Shown in pieces: positions 16,102 to 25,869 of a stretch of DNA of 64,000 nt. Each line of letters opens with the position of its first letter. The first letter of the stretch is position 1. Under the pieces are notes generated by a model. It was not told where the DNA came from. It saw only the letters and a program-made list of their open reading frames with translations, and made no database searches. The position numbers and the translations under genes are program-made. The stretch covers positions 1,046,001 through 1,110,000 of the forward strand of contig NZ_CP027668.1 of assembly GCF_003008515.1 (NCBI RefSeq). Direction: 5' to 3'. This DNA comes from Phreatobacter cathodiphilus. Its GTDB lineage: Bacteria > Pseudomonadota > Alphaproteobacteria > Rhizobiales > Phreatobacteraceae.

Positions 16102-16322
16102 CCCATCCCCTCATCGCCGCCGCCCCCACGGGCGTCGCGGCTCTCGTCGAGGTGCGCAGTCTGGGCGGCGTCAATTTCGTCCGCCCCGACCGGGTCATCG
16201 CCATCCAGACGTCGCCCACCGGCACGTCCCTGATCGTCATGGAGGGGGGCACGACCGTCCATTCCTCCGAGACGACGAAGGTCATCGCCGAGCGCATCGC
16301 CGCCGCCGATCGCGACCGCTGA
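16098..16322 (+). CDS. Small hypothetical protein, FlbD-like pattern (74 aa)
   Basis: A 74-residue protein coupled by ATGA overlap to the preceding gene. The arrangement VEVRSLGGVNFVRPDRVIAI, SLIVMEGGTTV and SSETTKVIAERI resembles the layout of the small FlbD family (two beta strands, a short turn, then a helix). Similarity is by eye only, and no flagellar genes are nearby. Confidence 0.55.
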   Translation: MTHPLIAAAPTGVAALVEVRSLGGVNFVRPDRVIAIQTSPTGTSLIVMEGGTTVHSSETTKVIAERIAAADRDR

Positions 16323-16391
16323 CCGCTCCGTCCGGCCTCTCCCGGCGCCGCCCGCGGGGTCGGCGCATCCATCGAAACGACAGGTGACATC

Positions 16392-16580
16392 ATGGCTCAG
16401 CACAGGTTCAAGGTCGGCGACGTCGTCACCCTCGGCCGCTCCTTCCTCAAGATGCCGGAAGGCCCCTTCGAGGTGATCCGTCTTCTGCCGTCGGATTCCG
16501 CCGATCCCGCCTACCGCATCAAGAGCCGCTCGGAATCCTACGAGCGCGCGGTGCGCGAATACGAGATCAAGGCGGCCTGA
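16392..16580 (+). CDS. Small hypothetical protein with SH3-like beta pattern (62 aa)
   Basis: A 62-residue soluble protein. HRFKVGDVVTLGRS, GPFEVIRLLP and AYRIKSRSESYERAVREYEI suggest a small beta-barrel (SH3/KOW-like) rather than an enzyme. It starts 69 bases after the previous small gene. CAGGTGACATC precedes the ATG as a weak ribosome-binding site. No family was identified. Confidence 0.55.
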   Translation: MAQHRFKVGDVVTLGRSFLKMPEGPFEVIRLLPSDSADPAYRIKSRSESYERAVREYEIKAA

Positions 16581-16681
16581 TCGGCCGCTGCATGGCTCCC
16601 ATGGCGCGCCGGCCTTGCCGGCCCGCCCCTTCCGCCGCTCACTGTCGCCCCCTTGACGTCACGTGAGCGAACGAGCCGGCC

Positions 16682-17827
16682 ATGCAGACCCTGACATCCG
16701 AAGGACTTCTCGATGCCGTCCGCCGCTGGGTCGCCATCGAGAGCCCGACCCAGGACGTCGCGGCGGTCAACCGCATGGCGGACCATGCGGAGGCGCTGCT
16801 GCGCGGCGCCGGCGCCGGCATCGAGCGCATCCCCGGCACGATGGGCTACGGCGACATCCTGATCGGCCGCATCCCCGGTGAGACCGAGGGCCCAGGCATC
16901 CTGCTGCTGGGCCATATCGACACGGTCCATCCCGTCGGTACGCTGACATCGGCCCTGCCCTGGCGGATCGAGGGCGATCGCGCCTACGGCCCCGGCATCT
17001 ACGACATGAAGGGCGGCAACGCCATCGCCGTGGCGGCACTCGCCCATCTCCGTGCCACCGGCCGGCGCCCGCACATGCCCGTCACCGTGATGTTCATTCC
17101 CGACGAGGAGGCCGGCAGTCCGTCCTCGCGCGCGCGCATCGAGGCGGAAGCCCGCCGCCACACCATCGTGCTGGTGGCCGAGCCCTCGGGGGATGGCGGC
17201 AGGCTCACCGTCGCCCGCCACGGCATCGCCCGCTATTACCTGAAGACCACGGGCATCCCGGCCCATGCCGGCGCCTATCACGCCAAGGGCCGCAGCGCGA
17301 TCCGCGAGATGGCCCGCCAGATTCTCGCCGTCGAGGCGATGACCGACTACGATCGCACCATCACCCTGAACGTCGGAACCATGTCCGGCGGCACCCACGA
17401 GAACATGGTGCCGATCCACGCCGAGGCCTGCGTCTACGTGCTGGTGCCCTCGGCCGAGGCGGAGGCCGAGGTGCGGGCGAAGCTCCTCGCGCTGACGCCG
17501 CACGATCCCGACGTCGAGCTGGAGGTGACGCTCGGCCTCTACCGGCCGTCCTACGGGAAGACGCCGGCCATCCAGGCGCTCTACGACCACGCCGCGGGGC
17601 TCGCGCGCGAACTCGGCTTCGAGGTGGCCGGCGAGCGCGTCGCGGGCGGCGGTTCGGACGGCAATTTCACCGGCGCACTCGGCATCCCGACGCTCGACGG
17701 ACTGGGGGTGATCGGCGACGGCCCCCACACCCACCACGAGCACCTGCTGATCTCGTGCCTCGTTCCCCGCACCAGGCTCTACGTGCGCCTGTTCGAGACC
17801 CTGACCCCGGGGGTCGTCGCCGGCTGA
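16682..17827 (+). CDS. M20-family metallopeptidase (CPG2/ArgE-like)
   Basis: A 381-residue cytoplasmic di-zinc hydrolase. Expected metal ligands are visible: GHIDTVHP, YDMKGGN (bridging Asp), FIPDEEAGS (catalytic Glu pair), VAEPS and the C-terminal THHEHL. The dimerisation domain lies at about residues 185-290, with HAGAYHAKGRSAI and MSGGTHENMVP. Likely substrates are N-acyl or peptidyl amino acids, as in carboxypeptidase G2. No signal peptide is seen. It stands alone between the small-gene trio and the DUF2478 gene. Confidence 0.9.
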   Translation: MQTLTSEGLLDAVRRWVAIESPTQDVAAVNRMADHAEALLRGAGAGIERIPGTMGYGDILIGRIPGETEGPGILLLGHIDTVHPVGTLTSALPWRIEGDRAYGPGIYDMKGGNAIAVAALAHLRATGRRPHMPVTVMFIPDEEAGSPSSRARIEAEARRHTIVLVAEPSGDGGRLTVARHGIARYYLKTTGIPAHAGAYHAKGRSAIREMARQILAVEAMTDYDRTITLNVGTMSGGTHENMVPIHAEACVYVLVPSAEAEAEVRAKLLALTPHDPDVELEVTLGLYRPSYGKTPAIQALYDHAAGLARELGFEVAGERVAGGGSDGNFTGALGIPTLDGLGVIGDGPHTHHEHLLISCLVPRTRLYVRLFETLTPGVVAG

Positions 17828-17843
17828 AGGGCTGCGGCGCGGC

Positions 17844-18365
17844 CTATTCCGCCGCTTCGGACAGGGCCCGGCGGCTCCACCAGTCCTCGAGTGCGGAGCG
17901 CGTGCAGGCGAGCTTCACGTCCATGCCGCCGGCAAAGGCGTCCCAGGCGGCGGCGAAGCGCTGCGGCACCCCGATCAGCAGCGGCATGTCCGCCGCCACC
18001 GCGGCCCCGATCTCGCTCACGAGCCCGCCGCCCTCCGCCTCCATCCGCCCGAACTTGTTGATGACGACGAGCTCGGCAGGCTGGTCCAGGGCCTGCCTGA
18101 GCGCAGCGGCGGCCTCCGCCAGCCCGGCCGGGTCGAGCCGGCAGGCATTGGCGCTGCCGGGTCCGAGGTCCTGGCAGATGTTGATCCGCCGGCCGGAGCC
18201 GAGGGCTTCCAGCTCCATGTCGAGCTCGGCGCAGCCCGCGCCGGCATTGATCTGGATGAGCCCGGCCACCGCGACGCCCGCGCCCAGCAGGTCGTGGGCG
18301 AAAGCTGCGAGCAGGGCGTCGCAGTCGTCGTCGGGGCCGTAGGTGACGGCGGCAATCAGGCTCAT
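17844..18365 (-). CDS. DUF2478 family protein
   Basis: A 173-residue protein with the features of PF10649. The N-terminal AAVTYGPDDDCDALLAAFA replaces a P-loop-like segment, with LELEALGSG-like charged strands in the middle. ELVVINKFGRMEAEGGG lies at about 98-114 and MPLLIGVP near 130. Relatives are often encoded near molybdate transport genes and are predicted nucleotide-binding proteins. No molybdate genes lie here. It is convergent with the M20 peptidase gene. Confidence 0.75.
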   Translation of the reverse strand: MSLIAAVTYGPDDDCDALLAAFAHDLLGAGVAVAGLIQINAGAGCAELDMELEALGSGRRINICQDLGPGSANACRLDPAGLAEAAAALRQALDQPAELVVINKFGRMEAEGGGLVSEIGAAVAADMPLLIGVPQRFAAAWDAFAGGMDVKLACTRSALEDWWSRRALSEAAE

Positions 18366-18516
18366 GCGGGCGATCCCGTTTTGGGCGATAGGATGGGTCG
18401 GGATCGCTCCCGCGTAAAGCGCCTCGGCTGCCGTGGGGCTCGGCAGAAGGCGGGACTCATGGTTTGATGCCGCCGATCACGGCGAGCCCGCAGGTCGGCC
18501 GCCACGGCAGGGATGA

Positions 18517-18810
18517 ATGGACATGCTCAAGCTTTCGATGGTCACCCTGGTGGTTGCGGCGGGTTTCGCCGCGGCCGCTCCCGGCAGCGCCGAGGCGAGC
18601 CACCGGCGACTCGGGATGCACGGCTGGTGCAGGGCGGATGCGGCCCGGATGATGGGCGTCAGCCGCCGCGCCGTCCTGCTCGACCGTCACGTCGTGCGCA
18701 CCGGCGGCGGCCGCTACGAAATCCGCGGCCTCGCCTCCCACGGCCGCTACGGCTCCCGCGCCTTCACCTGCCAGTTCAACGCCCACGGCGTCCTGCAGGG
18801 CGCCGTCTGA
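18517..18810 (+). CDS. Small secreted hypothetical protein (97 aa)
   Basis: A 97-residue protein with a clear signal peptide. MLKLSMVTLVVAAGFAAAAPG is followed by GSAEAS as cleavage region. The mature part is basic with two cysteines (HGWCRAD and FTCQF). GRYEIRGLASHGRYG may form a small beta-sheet. ATG 18523 is an alternative start. No family was recognised. It is convergent with the TusA-like gene, five bases away. Confidence 0.65.
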   Translation: MDMLKLSMVTLVVAAGFAAAAPGSAEASHRRLGMHGWCRADAARMMGVSRRAVLLDRHVVRTGGGRYEIRGLASHGRYGSRAFTCQFNAHGVLQGAV

Positions 18811-18815
18811 ACCGT

Positions 18816-19079
18816 TCACGCTTTGCGGACCAGGAAGGTCAGGGTTCCCTCGCCCTTCTGCTGATCCTCCAGCACGTCCCCCGTCTCCCTGAGGAGGTGG
18901 GGGATGTCGATGCCGGCCATGGGGTCTGTGCAGACCACGGAGACCCGCTGTCCCGCAGCCATCCGGCTCAGCGCCTTGCGGGTCTTGAGGGCGGGCAGGG
19001 GGCATTTCAGCCCCTTGAGGTCGAGGATAGCGACATCCGCCGGCGGGGGCGCGCCCGCGCCGGGCGAGGTCGTGGTCAT
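18816..19079 (-). CDS. TusA-family sulfurtransferase
   Basis: An 87-residue protein of the TusA/SirA/YedF family. It carries the diagnostic Cys-Pro motif LDLKGLKCPLPALKTRKAL, then AAGQRVSVVCTDPMAGIDIPHLL. Such proteins pass persulfide sulfur on the motif Cys, for tRNA thiolation or sulfur metabolism. The start at 19079 gives the normal length. It begins 5 bases after the stop of an upstream small membrane protein gene on the same strand. Confidence 0.85.
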   Translation of the reverse strand: MTTTSPGAGAPPPADVAILDLKGLKCPLPALKTRKALSRMAAGQRVSVVCTDPMAGIDIPHLLRETGDVLEDQQKGEGTLTFLVRKA

Positions 19080-19084
19080 CAGGT

Positions 19085-19282
19085 TCAGCGCGTCGCCGTC
19101 GGGGCGTTCATGCCGTCCCAGGACTTGCCGACGAGGTTGTAGCCGGCCTCGGAGCCGCGCAGCTGCGCGCCGGTCGTGCTGAAGCGCGCGTCTGCCGTCG
19201 TCTGGTAGGTCGTGTTGAGAAGGTAGCCGGCGCCCACCGCGATGACGATGGCGGCAGCGAATGCGAGCACGATGGCCTTCAT
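19085..19282 (-). CDS. Small single-pass membrane or secreted hypothetical protein (65 aa)
   Basis: A 65-residue protein. Residues 1-23 (MKAIVLAFAAAIVIAVGAGYLL) form a signal peptide or anchor. The remainder NTTYQTTADARFSTTGAQLRG to GMNAPTATR is polar. It is upstream of and adjacent to the TusA-like gene. No function is assigned. Confidence 0.65.
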   Translation of the reverse strand: MKAIVLAFAAAIVIAVGAGYLLNTTYQTTADARFSTTGAQLRGSEAGYNLVGKSWDGMNAPTATR

Positions 19283-19369
19283 GGTGGTCCCCTCTCGGAA
19301 GTTCTTGTTTCCGCGCGCAATTTATCATGCGTCTGGAACCGTTCAAGGGCCGCGGCGTCGCAGCCCCGC

Positions 19370-20518
19370 CTATTCGATGACGATCGCCGGCGGCGGCTTG
19401 ATCGTCACGTCGCCGGTGCCCGACAGGCTCGCCCAGACCTGCCGCGCCACGTCGCGATAGACCAGGGAATGCGGGCTCGACGGGTCCGTGGCGACGATCG
19501 GCCGGCCGGTATCGGACCGCTCGCGCAGCGCCATGTCGAGCGGCACCTCGCCGAGGAACGGCACGCCCAGCCGCGCGGCCTCCTTGCGGGCGCCGCCATG
19601 GCCGAAGATGTCGTAGCGGTTGCCGGTGTCGGGGGCGATGAAATAGCTCATGTTCTCGACGATCCCGAGGATCGGCACCTCGGTCTTGCGGAACATGGCG
19701 ACGCCGCGCCGGGCGTCGATCAGGGCGAGGTCCTGCGGCGTCGAGACGATGACGGCGCCCGCCAGCGGCGTCGCCTGCGCCATGGTGAGCTGTGCATCGC
19801 CGGTGCCGGGCGGCATGTCGACCACGAGCACGTCGAGCTCGCCCCAGGCGACCTCGCGCAGCATCTGGGTGATGGCGCTCATCACCATGGGGCCGCGCCA
19901 GATCATCGGCGTCTCTTCCTCGACCAGGAAGCCGATGGACATGACCTTGACGCCGAAGCCCTCCAGCGGGGCGAGGGTGCGCCCGCTCACGACGCGGGGC
20001 TTGCCGTGCAGGCCGAAGAGCTTGGGGAGCGAGGGGCCGTAGATGTCGGCGTCGAGGATGCCGACGCGCTGGCCGTTCGCCGCCAGCGCCAGGGCGAGGT
20101 TGCAGGCCGTGGTCGACTTTCCGACGCCGCCCTTGCCGGAGGCGACGGCAATGACGTGCCGGACGCCGGGAATGGTCGCCGCCTTCGGGGACGGCGGCTG
20201 GGAGGGGCGACCCGGCGCCACATGCGGCTGGGTGGAGGGCGGGGGGCGCGTCGCCCCCGCAACGGGGCCGGCGGGCCGGTCGGCCGTCAGCGACACGAGG
20301 GCCTGTCCGACCCCCGGCACGCCGCCGATGGCCGACTGGGCGGCGGCCCGCACCGGCTCCATGGCGGCGGCCTCCGTCGGGTCGATGGCGATGGCGACCA
20401 TGACCTTGTCGCCGCTGACGAGAATGTCCGAGAGCCGACCGGAGGCCGTCAGCGACTGGCCGCTGGCCGGCAGCTTCACCTGTTCGAGCGCCCGCGCAAC
20501 TTCTTCGCGTGTGACCAT
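19370..20518 (-). CDS. apbC: Mrp/ApbC-type P-loop ATPase, iron-sulfur cluster carrier
   Basis: A 382-residue protein. A DUF59/MIP18-like N-terminal domain (about 1-85) with GRLSDILVSGDKVMVAI is joined to an NBP35/Mrp ATPase. The deviant Walker A is ASGKGGVGKSTTACNL (about 133-148) and the downstream block is DMPPGTGDAQLTMAQ. It assembles or delivers Fe-S clusters in the cytosol. The C-terminal CxxC of eukaryotic NBP35 was not seen; many bacterial ApbC proteins have one, so cluster binding is less certain. Between the domains is a Pro/Ala-rich linker. Confidence 0.9.
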   Translation of the reverse strand: MVTREEVARALEQVKLPASGQSLTASGRLSDILVSGDKVMVAIAIDPTEAAAMEPVRAAAQSAIGGVPGVGQALVSLTADRPAGPVAGATRPPPSTQPHVAPGRPSQPPSPKAATIPGVRHVIAVASGKGGVGKSTTACNLALALAANGQRVGILDADIYGPSLPKLFGLHGKPRVVSGRTLAPLEGFGVKVMSIGFLVEEETPMIWRGPMVMSAITQMLREVAWGELDVLVVDMPPGTGDAQLTMAQATPLAGAVIVSTPQDLALIDARRGVAMFRKTEVPILGIVENMSYFIAPDTGNRYDIFGHGGARKEAARLGVPFLGEVPLDMALRERSDTGRPIVATDPSSPHSLVYRDVARQVWASLSGTGDVTIKPPPAIVIE

Positions 20519-20582
20519 GATGACCCCGTGAGACGAGGGGTCACATAGGGCATCGACACGGGTTGCGGAAGGGCGGGGGCCG

Positions 20583-21047
20583 TCAGGGCGTGACGGTGAG
20601 GCGCAGCACGTAGGAATCGAGCGGCATGGCCCGGTTCGCGGTCGTCAGCTCGCGCGGCGGCGAGACGAGCTCGCCGAAGGCGACGAAGCGGCCCTGTACC
20701 GGCACGAAGGGCGCGCCGAGATGGGCGGCCGGCGAGAGCCGGAAGGTCGGCGCCTGGGACCCGACGGCCTCGATCTCGACGACCGGCGCGCCGGTGCGGG
20801 TGCAACCGCGGGGCGAGGCGCACTGTCCGTCGGCGACCACCTTGCTGAACCGCAGCTTCATGGCGCGGCCGTTCGGCCCCGTGACCTCGACGGTTTCGCC
20901 GCCGCGGATTTCCACGCGCTGCGGCTGCGGCGCCTGGGCCTTGCTCGGCCCGGTGACGAGCAGGAGCACGGTGCTGGCGGCGAGGAACATCAGCGTGGGG
21001 GCAGCGATCATGGTCACGTTCGCGATCGTCGGGCTGTTCAGCGTCAT
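20583..21047 (-). CDS. Secreted or membrane-anchored hypothetical protein (154 aa)
   Basis: A 154-residue protein. The hydrophobic segment at about 13-35 (MIAAPTLMFLAASTVLLLVTG) is a signal or anchor. The mature part has VEIRGGETVEVTGPNGRAMKL and a Cys pair in GQCASPRGC that could form a disulfide. The start at 21047 has GGAG upstream. An internal Met at about residue 14 is an alternative. It is divergent from guaB. No family was recognised. Confidence 0.6.
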   Translation of the reverse strand: MTLNSPTIANVTMIAAPTLMFLAASTVLLLVTGPSKAQAPQPQRVEIRGGETVEVTGPNGRAMKLRFSKVVADGQCASPRGCTRTGAPVVEIEAVGSQAPTFRLSPAAHLGAPFVPVQGRFVAFGELVSPPRELTTANRAMPLDSYVLRLTVTP

Positions 21048-21266
21048 ATGCGGCTCCGGATATTGCACCCGTGTGTCGCGATGACGCCGTGAATGGTTCA
21101 ATGCCCATGTGGCGAGGCGGTTGCCGAGCCGCCACGTCGTTCGGCGGTCACGACTCCGCGAGCCGCGCCACGGGCATGGCAGGTCCGGCGGCAATAGGAG
21201 CGCCGACCTGCAAATCCATGTTGGACCTGTCATCGAGTCGTGGTAGCAGGCTGCGCCAACCCATAA

Positions 21267-22829
<1,563 letters not shown>

Positions 22830-22853
22830 GCCGGCCCTCAGCCGTTCTCCCAT

Positions 22854-22880
22854 AAAAAAGGCGGCCCGCGGGCCGCCTTT
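22854..22880. terminator. Bidirectional Rho-independent terminator between guaB and a convergent gene
   Basis: The perfect 18-base palindrome GGCGGCCCGCGGGCCGCC is preceded by AAAAAA and followed by TTT. It can therefore serve guaB on plus and, less well, the convergent gene on minus. Confidence 0.85.
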
Positions 22881-22900
22881 CGTCGTCGTGGAGAGGAGGA

Positions 22901-23338
22901 TCAGTCGCAGACGCGCACGCGCCGCACTTCCGGGCCCCAGGGGGTGTCGACCCAGCGGCGCTCGATCCAGCACTCGCGGTAGGGCGAGGCGGCCGCGGCG
23001 GCCGCGCCGCCGATGATCAGGGCCGCGGCACCGGCGCCGACCCACGGGCCGGGACCGCGCCAGCCGCGACCACGATAGTAGCCGGGACCGGGGCGGAAGC
23101 CGGGACGGCCGGCAAAACCGGGACCCGGACGGAAGCCCGAACGGCCGCCGAAGCCGGGTCCGCCACGGAAGCCGCCGCCGCGGCGCTGCATCTCGACCGG
23201 CTGGCTGTGGTCGACGGCGGCGCCGGTCGCCGCACGCTCCGCGGCGAGGGCGGACGACGGCGCGAGGGTGGCACCGCCGAGGGCGAGCGCACCGAAGGCG
23301 GCGGAGAGCGCGAGGCTCCTGAAGGAATTCTGACGCAT
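22901..23338 (-). CDS. Gly/Arg-rich secreted protein with C-terminal VDTPxG motif
   Basis: A 145-residue protein. The signal peptide is ALSAAFGALALGGATLAP with ALAAE. Next come tandem repeats of the type RPGPGFxGRxGF (residues about 50-90), a hydrophobic segment VGAGAAALIIGGAAAAAA and a C-terminus ECWIERRWVDTPWGPEVRR ending VRVCD. The C-terminal motif recurs in the protein at 24020-24355. It is probably exported or surface-exposed; the function is unknown. The start at 23338 is the Met directly before the signal peptide. Confidence 0.7.
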   Translation of the reverse strand: MRQNSFRSLALSAAFGALALGGATLAPSSALAAERAATGAAVDHSQPVEMQRRGGGFRGGPGFGGRSGFRPGPGFAGRPGFRPGPGYYRGRGWRGPGPWVGAGAAALIIGGAAAAAASPYRECWIERRWVDTPWGPEVRRVRVCD

Positions 23339-23526
23339 GACGAAGTCTCCCCGAGTACACGACGGGCGTCCTGCCCGCCGGGCCGCGACGCAGTGGGCGC
23401 GCCGTCTCGGCCATAGGACCGGCCAATTCCGGTATTTCCTTGACCAACCCGCCGGCAGCATGCTCGGTTCCGCCGCGTTGACAAGATCGGCTCCCGCTTT
23501 TGCGGGGTCGTGATGGAGAAAATTCG

Positions 23527-23955
23527 ATGGGTTTGATGAATCCCGGCGGCGCTTCGCTCGTCTGGCCCGTGCTCGCCCAGGTGGCCCTGACCTTCGTGGT
23601 CCTCTTCATCATGGGCTTCTACCGGCGCCAGGCCCTCTATGCCCGAGAGGTGCGCCTGAAGGACATCGCCCTGTCGTCGGAAACCTGGCCGCCGAAGGCC
23701 CGGCAGGCGGCCAACAACTTCTCCAACCAGTTCGAGACGCCGGTGCTCTTCTACGTGCTGGCCATCATGGCGATCCATGTCGGCGCCACGGGCTGGGTCA
23801 TGGCCACCTTCGCCTGGCTCTTCGTCGCGACCCGCATCGTGCACGCCTATGTCCATATCGGCTCGAACGACCTGCGCCTGCGCCCGCTCGTCTTCCTGAT
23901 CGGCTGCCTCGCGCTGGTCGCCATGCTCGTCGGCGTCCTCATCGCCGCGCTTTGA
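23527..23955 (+). CDS. MAPEG-family integral membrane protein
   Basis: A 142-residue inner-membrane protein with four hydrophobic segments. The family block KARQAANNFSNQFETPVLFY is followed by the segment ending in ATRIVHAYVHIGSND. MAPEG proteins include glutathione-dependent membrane enzymes, but the bacterial members of this type are uncharacterised. TTGACA occurs upstream at 23478-23483 but no convincing -10 was seen. Confidence 0.85.
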   Translation: MGLMNPGGASLVWPVLAQVALTFVVLFIMGFYRRQALYAREVRLKDIALSSETWPPKARQAANNFSNQFETPVLFYVLAIMAIHVGATGWVMATFAWLFVATRIVHAYVHIGSNDLRLRPLVFLIGCLALVAMLVGVLIAAL

Positions 23956-23962
23956 CGACAAG

Positions 23963-23986
23963 GACCCCGGTCTCGCGACCGGGGTC
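23963..23986. terminator. Strong hairpin between convergent genes, no U-tract
   Basis: GACCCCGGTC and GACCGGGGTC form a perfect inverted repeat around TCGC, 7 bases after the MAPEG stop. The lack of a T-run means termination is only a possibility. Confidence 0.5.
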
Positions 23987-24019
23987 GAAGTCGGGCAGGG
24001 AAGCCGGGTCGGGCTCGGC

Positions 24020-24355
24020 TCACCAGGCGCAGACGTTCACGAGGCGGCGCTGCAGCCCGTAGGGGGTGTCCACCAGGCGGTAGCGGTAGCAGCTCGCCCC
24101 GACGGTGGCGACGCCGAGCCCGCCCACCCAGACGCCGTGGCGCCAGACGCGGTGCCGGTGGCCGTGGCCGTGGCGGTGGAAGCCGAGGTGACGCCCGCCG
24201 AAGTGGCGACCGCCGCCGAAATGCATGCCGCCGCCGCGGTGGAAGCCGCCGCCACCACCGCCACGGAAGCCGCGCGCCTCGGCGTCGGTCGTGGCGTAGA
24301 GGCTGAGGCCGGCAACGGCGGCGCCCGCGAGGGCCATCGTCTTGAGATTGAACAT
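24020..24355 (-). CDS. Gly/His-rich secreted protein with C-terminal VDTPxG motif
   Basis: A 111-residue protein. The signal peptide is MALAGAAVAGLSLYATTDAEA. A Gly-rich stretch (GFRGGGGGGFHRGGG) and a His-rich stretch (HRHGHGHRHRVWRHG) follow at about 25-75. The C-terminus CYRYRLVDTPYGLQRRLVNVC matches the pattern of the 22901-23338 product. The His-rich part could bind metal ions, but this is only inferred. Confidence 0.7.
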   Translation of the reverse strand: MFNLKTMALAGAAVAGLSLYATTDAEARGFRGGGGGGFHRGGGMHFGGGRHFGGRHLGFHRHGHGHRHRVWRHGVWVGGLGVATVGASCYRYRLVDTPYGLQRRLVNVCAW

Positions 24356-24550
24356 GGTCGTCGTTCCTTGAGCTTGGGTTCGAGGGAGGAAGCCACCCTT
24401 CCTCCTTGAGTGCTCGCGGGGCCGGAAAAGGTTCACCCGAAAAATGCCGGCGAGGGCACGGCATATTTTACGCAATCCGTCCCGGTGAAATTAAGCCGGT
24501 GTTCAGCGTCGCGGGCGCATGCTCCAGTCGTCTCCCGTCTGGCAGAGGAC

Positions 24551-25789
24551 ATGACCGAGGTCACCGGCATCACGGCGCAGGACATTGCCGAGGCGAAGGC
24601 TGCACGGCGTTGGGACCTGACGTTTCCCGAACCGATCGAACGGCGATTCGCCGCCGAGATGGACCTCCGGCGCGGCCAGGCCATCCGGCGCGTGCTGCCG
24701 CGCACCCTCGTCATCTACAACGCCTTCCTGCTCGGCGATCACCTGCTGACACCGGATGCCGTCTGGCTGTCCTGGATCGTCCATGTGGCCTTGGTGACCC
24801 CCTGGATCATCGTCGCCATCGTCCTGATGCCGAAAATCCGGTCGCGGCCCTGTCGCGATCTCCTGGTGGCGAGCCTGCCGCTGTCGATCATCGCCGGCAT
24901 TCTCGCGGTCTATTCCGTCTCCCGCTCGCCGCTCGCGGCCCACTACCAGTATTTCGTCGTCATCGCGCTGCTCTACGGCAATGCCGTGCTGAGGCCGCGC
25001 CTGACCCTGACCCTCGCCATTTCGGCCGTCACCGTCGCCGCCCATGCGCTGGCGCTGGCCACCCACCCGGGCATGGAGCCCGTCGTCGCTCTCTCCGCGG
25101 TCTCCTGTCTGGTCGTGGCGGCCTATGTGTCGCTCTCGACCAATGCCGCCATGGAGCGCGACCTGCGCCGGCTCTATCTCATGAGCCTGTCGGAGAGCCT
25201 CGTCGCCAGCGATCTTGGCCGCACGGCCGCCGACCTGCACCGCATGTCGTTGGTCGATCCGCTCACGGGCCTCGCCAACCGCCGGGGCATCGATGTCCGC
25301 TCGGCCGGTCTTGCCGCGAGTCCCGATGCGGGTTGTGCCGTGTTGATGATCGACGTCGATCGGTTCAAACCCTTCAACGACCGCTACGGCCACCCCGCGG
25401 GTGACCGCTGCCTCGTGGCGGTGGCGGGCGCCATCCGCGAGTCGGTGCGGGGCGGATTGGACATCGCCGGCCGCTACGGCGGCGAGGAGTTCCTGGTCCT
25501 GCTGCACGCCGCCGGCCTGGAAGAGGCCCTGCGAACCGCCGAGCGGATCCGCTCGACCGTGGAGTCACTCGCCATTCCACACGAGGCCTCGGAGGCGGGG
25601 CGGGTGACGGTCAGCGTCGGCCTCGCCATGGCCGAGCCCGGCGCTGGAGACCTCTGCCCGACCGTCGGCGAGGCGGATGCGGCCCTCTACGAGGCCAAAC
25701 AGGCCGGCCGCAACCGGGTCCGCGCCTGGATTCCCGGCGCCGTGTCCCGGCGCCGGCCGCCCGGCGGCATCGTGCCGGACGCCGCCTGA
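24551..25789 (+). CDS. Membrane-bound diguanylate cyclase (GGDEF domain)
   Basis: A 412-residue protein. An N-terminal membrane module of about six helices (about 50-205) is followed by a helical linker and a GGDEF domain at about 235-395. The substrate loop is GRYGGEEFLVLL, and DPLTGLANRRG opens the domain. It should make cyclic di-GMP. The residue three before the Asp in GGLDIAGRYGGEEF is Gly, so the RxxD inhibitory site is not present in standard form. ATG 24551 has AGAGG upstream and fits the protein better than an in-frame start at 24410. Confidence 0.88.
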   Translation: MTEVTGITAQDIAEAKAARRWDLTFPEPIERRFAAEMDLRRGQAIRRVLPRTLVIYNAFLLGDHLLTPDAVWLSWIVHVALVTPWIIVAIVLMPKIRSRPCRDLLVASLPLSIIAGILAVYSVSRSPLAAHYQYFVVIALLYGNAVLRPRLTLTLAISAVTVAAHALALATHPGMEPVVALSAVSCLVVAAYVSLSTNAAMERDLRRLYLMSLSESLVASDLGRTAADLHRMSLVDPLTGLANRRGIDVRSAGLAASPDAGCAVLMIDVDRFKPFNDRYGHPAGDRCLVAVAGAIRESVRGGLDIAGRYGGEEFLVLLHAAGLEEALRTAERIRSTVESLAIPHEASEAGRVTVSVGLAMAEPGAGDLCPTVGEADAALYEAKQAGRNRVRAWIPGAVSRRRPPGGIVPDAA

Positions 25790-25869
25790 ACCCCGAAGGG
25801 TCCTTGCCGGCGGTGCCCGTCAGCGGCTAACACCCCGTCTCTGGCGGCCGAGACCGCCCCGGAGCCGCC

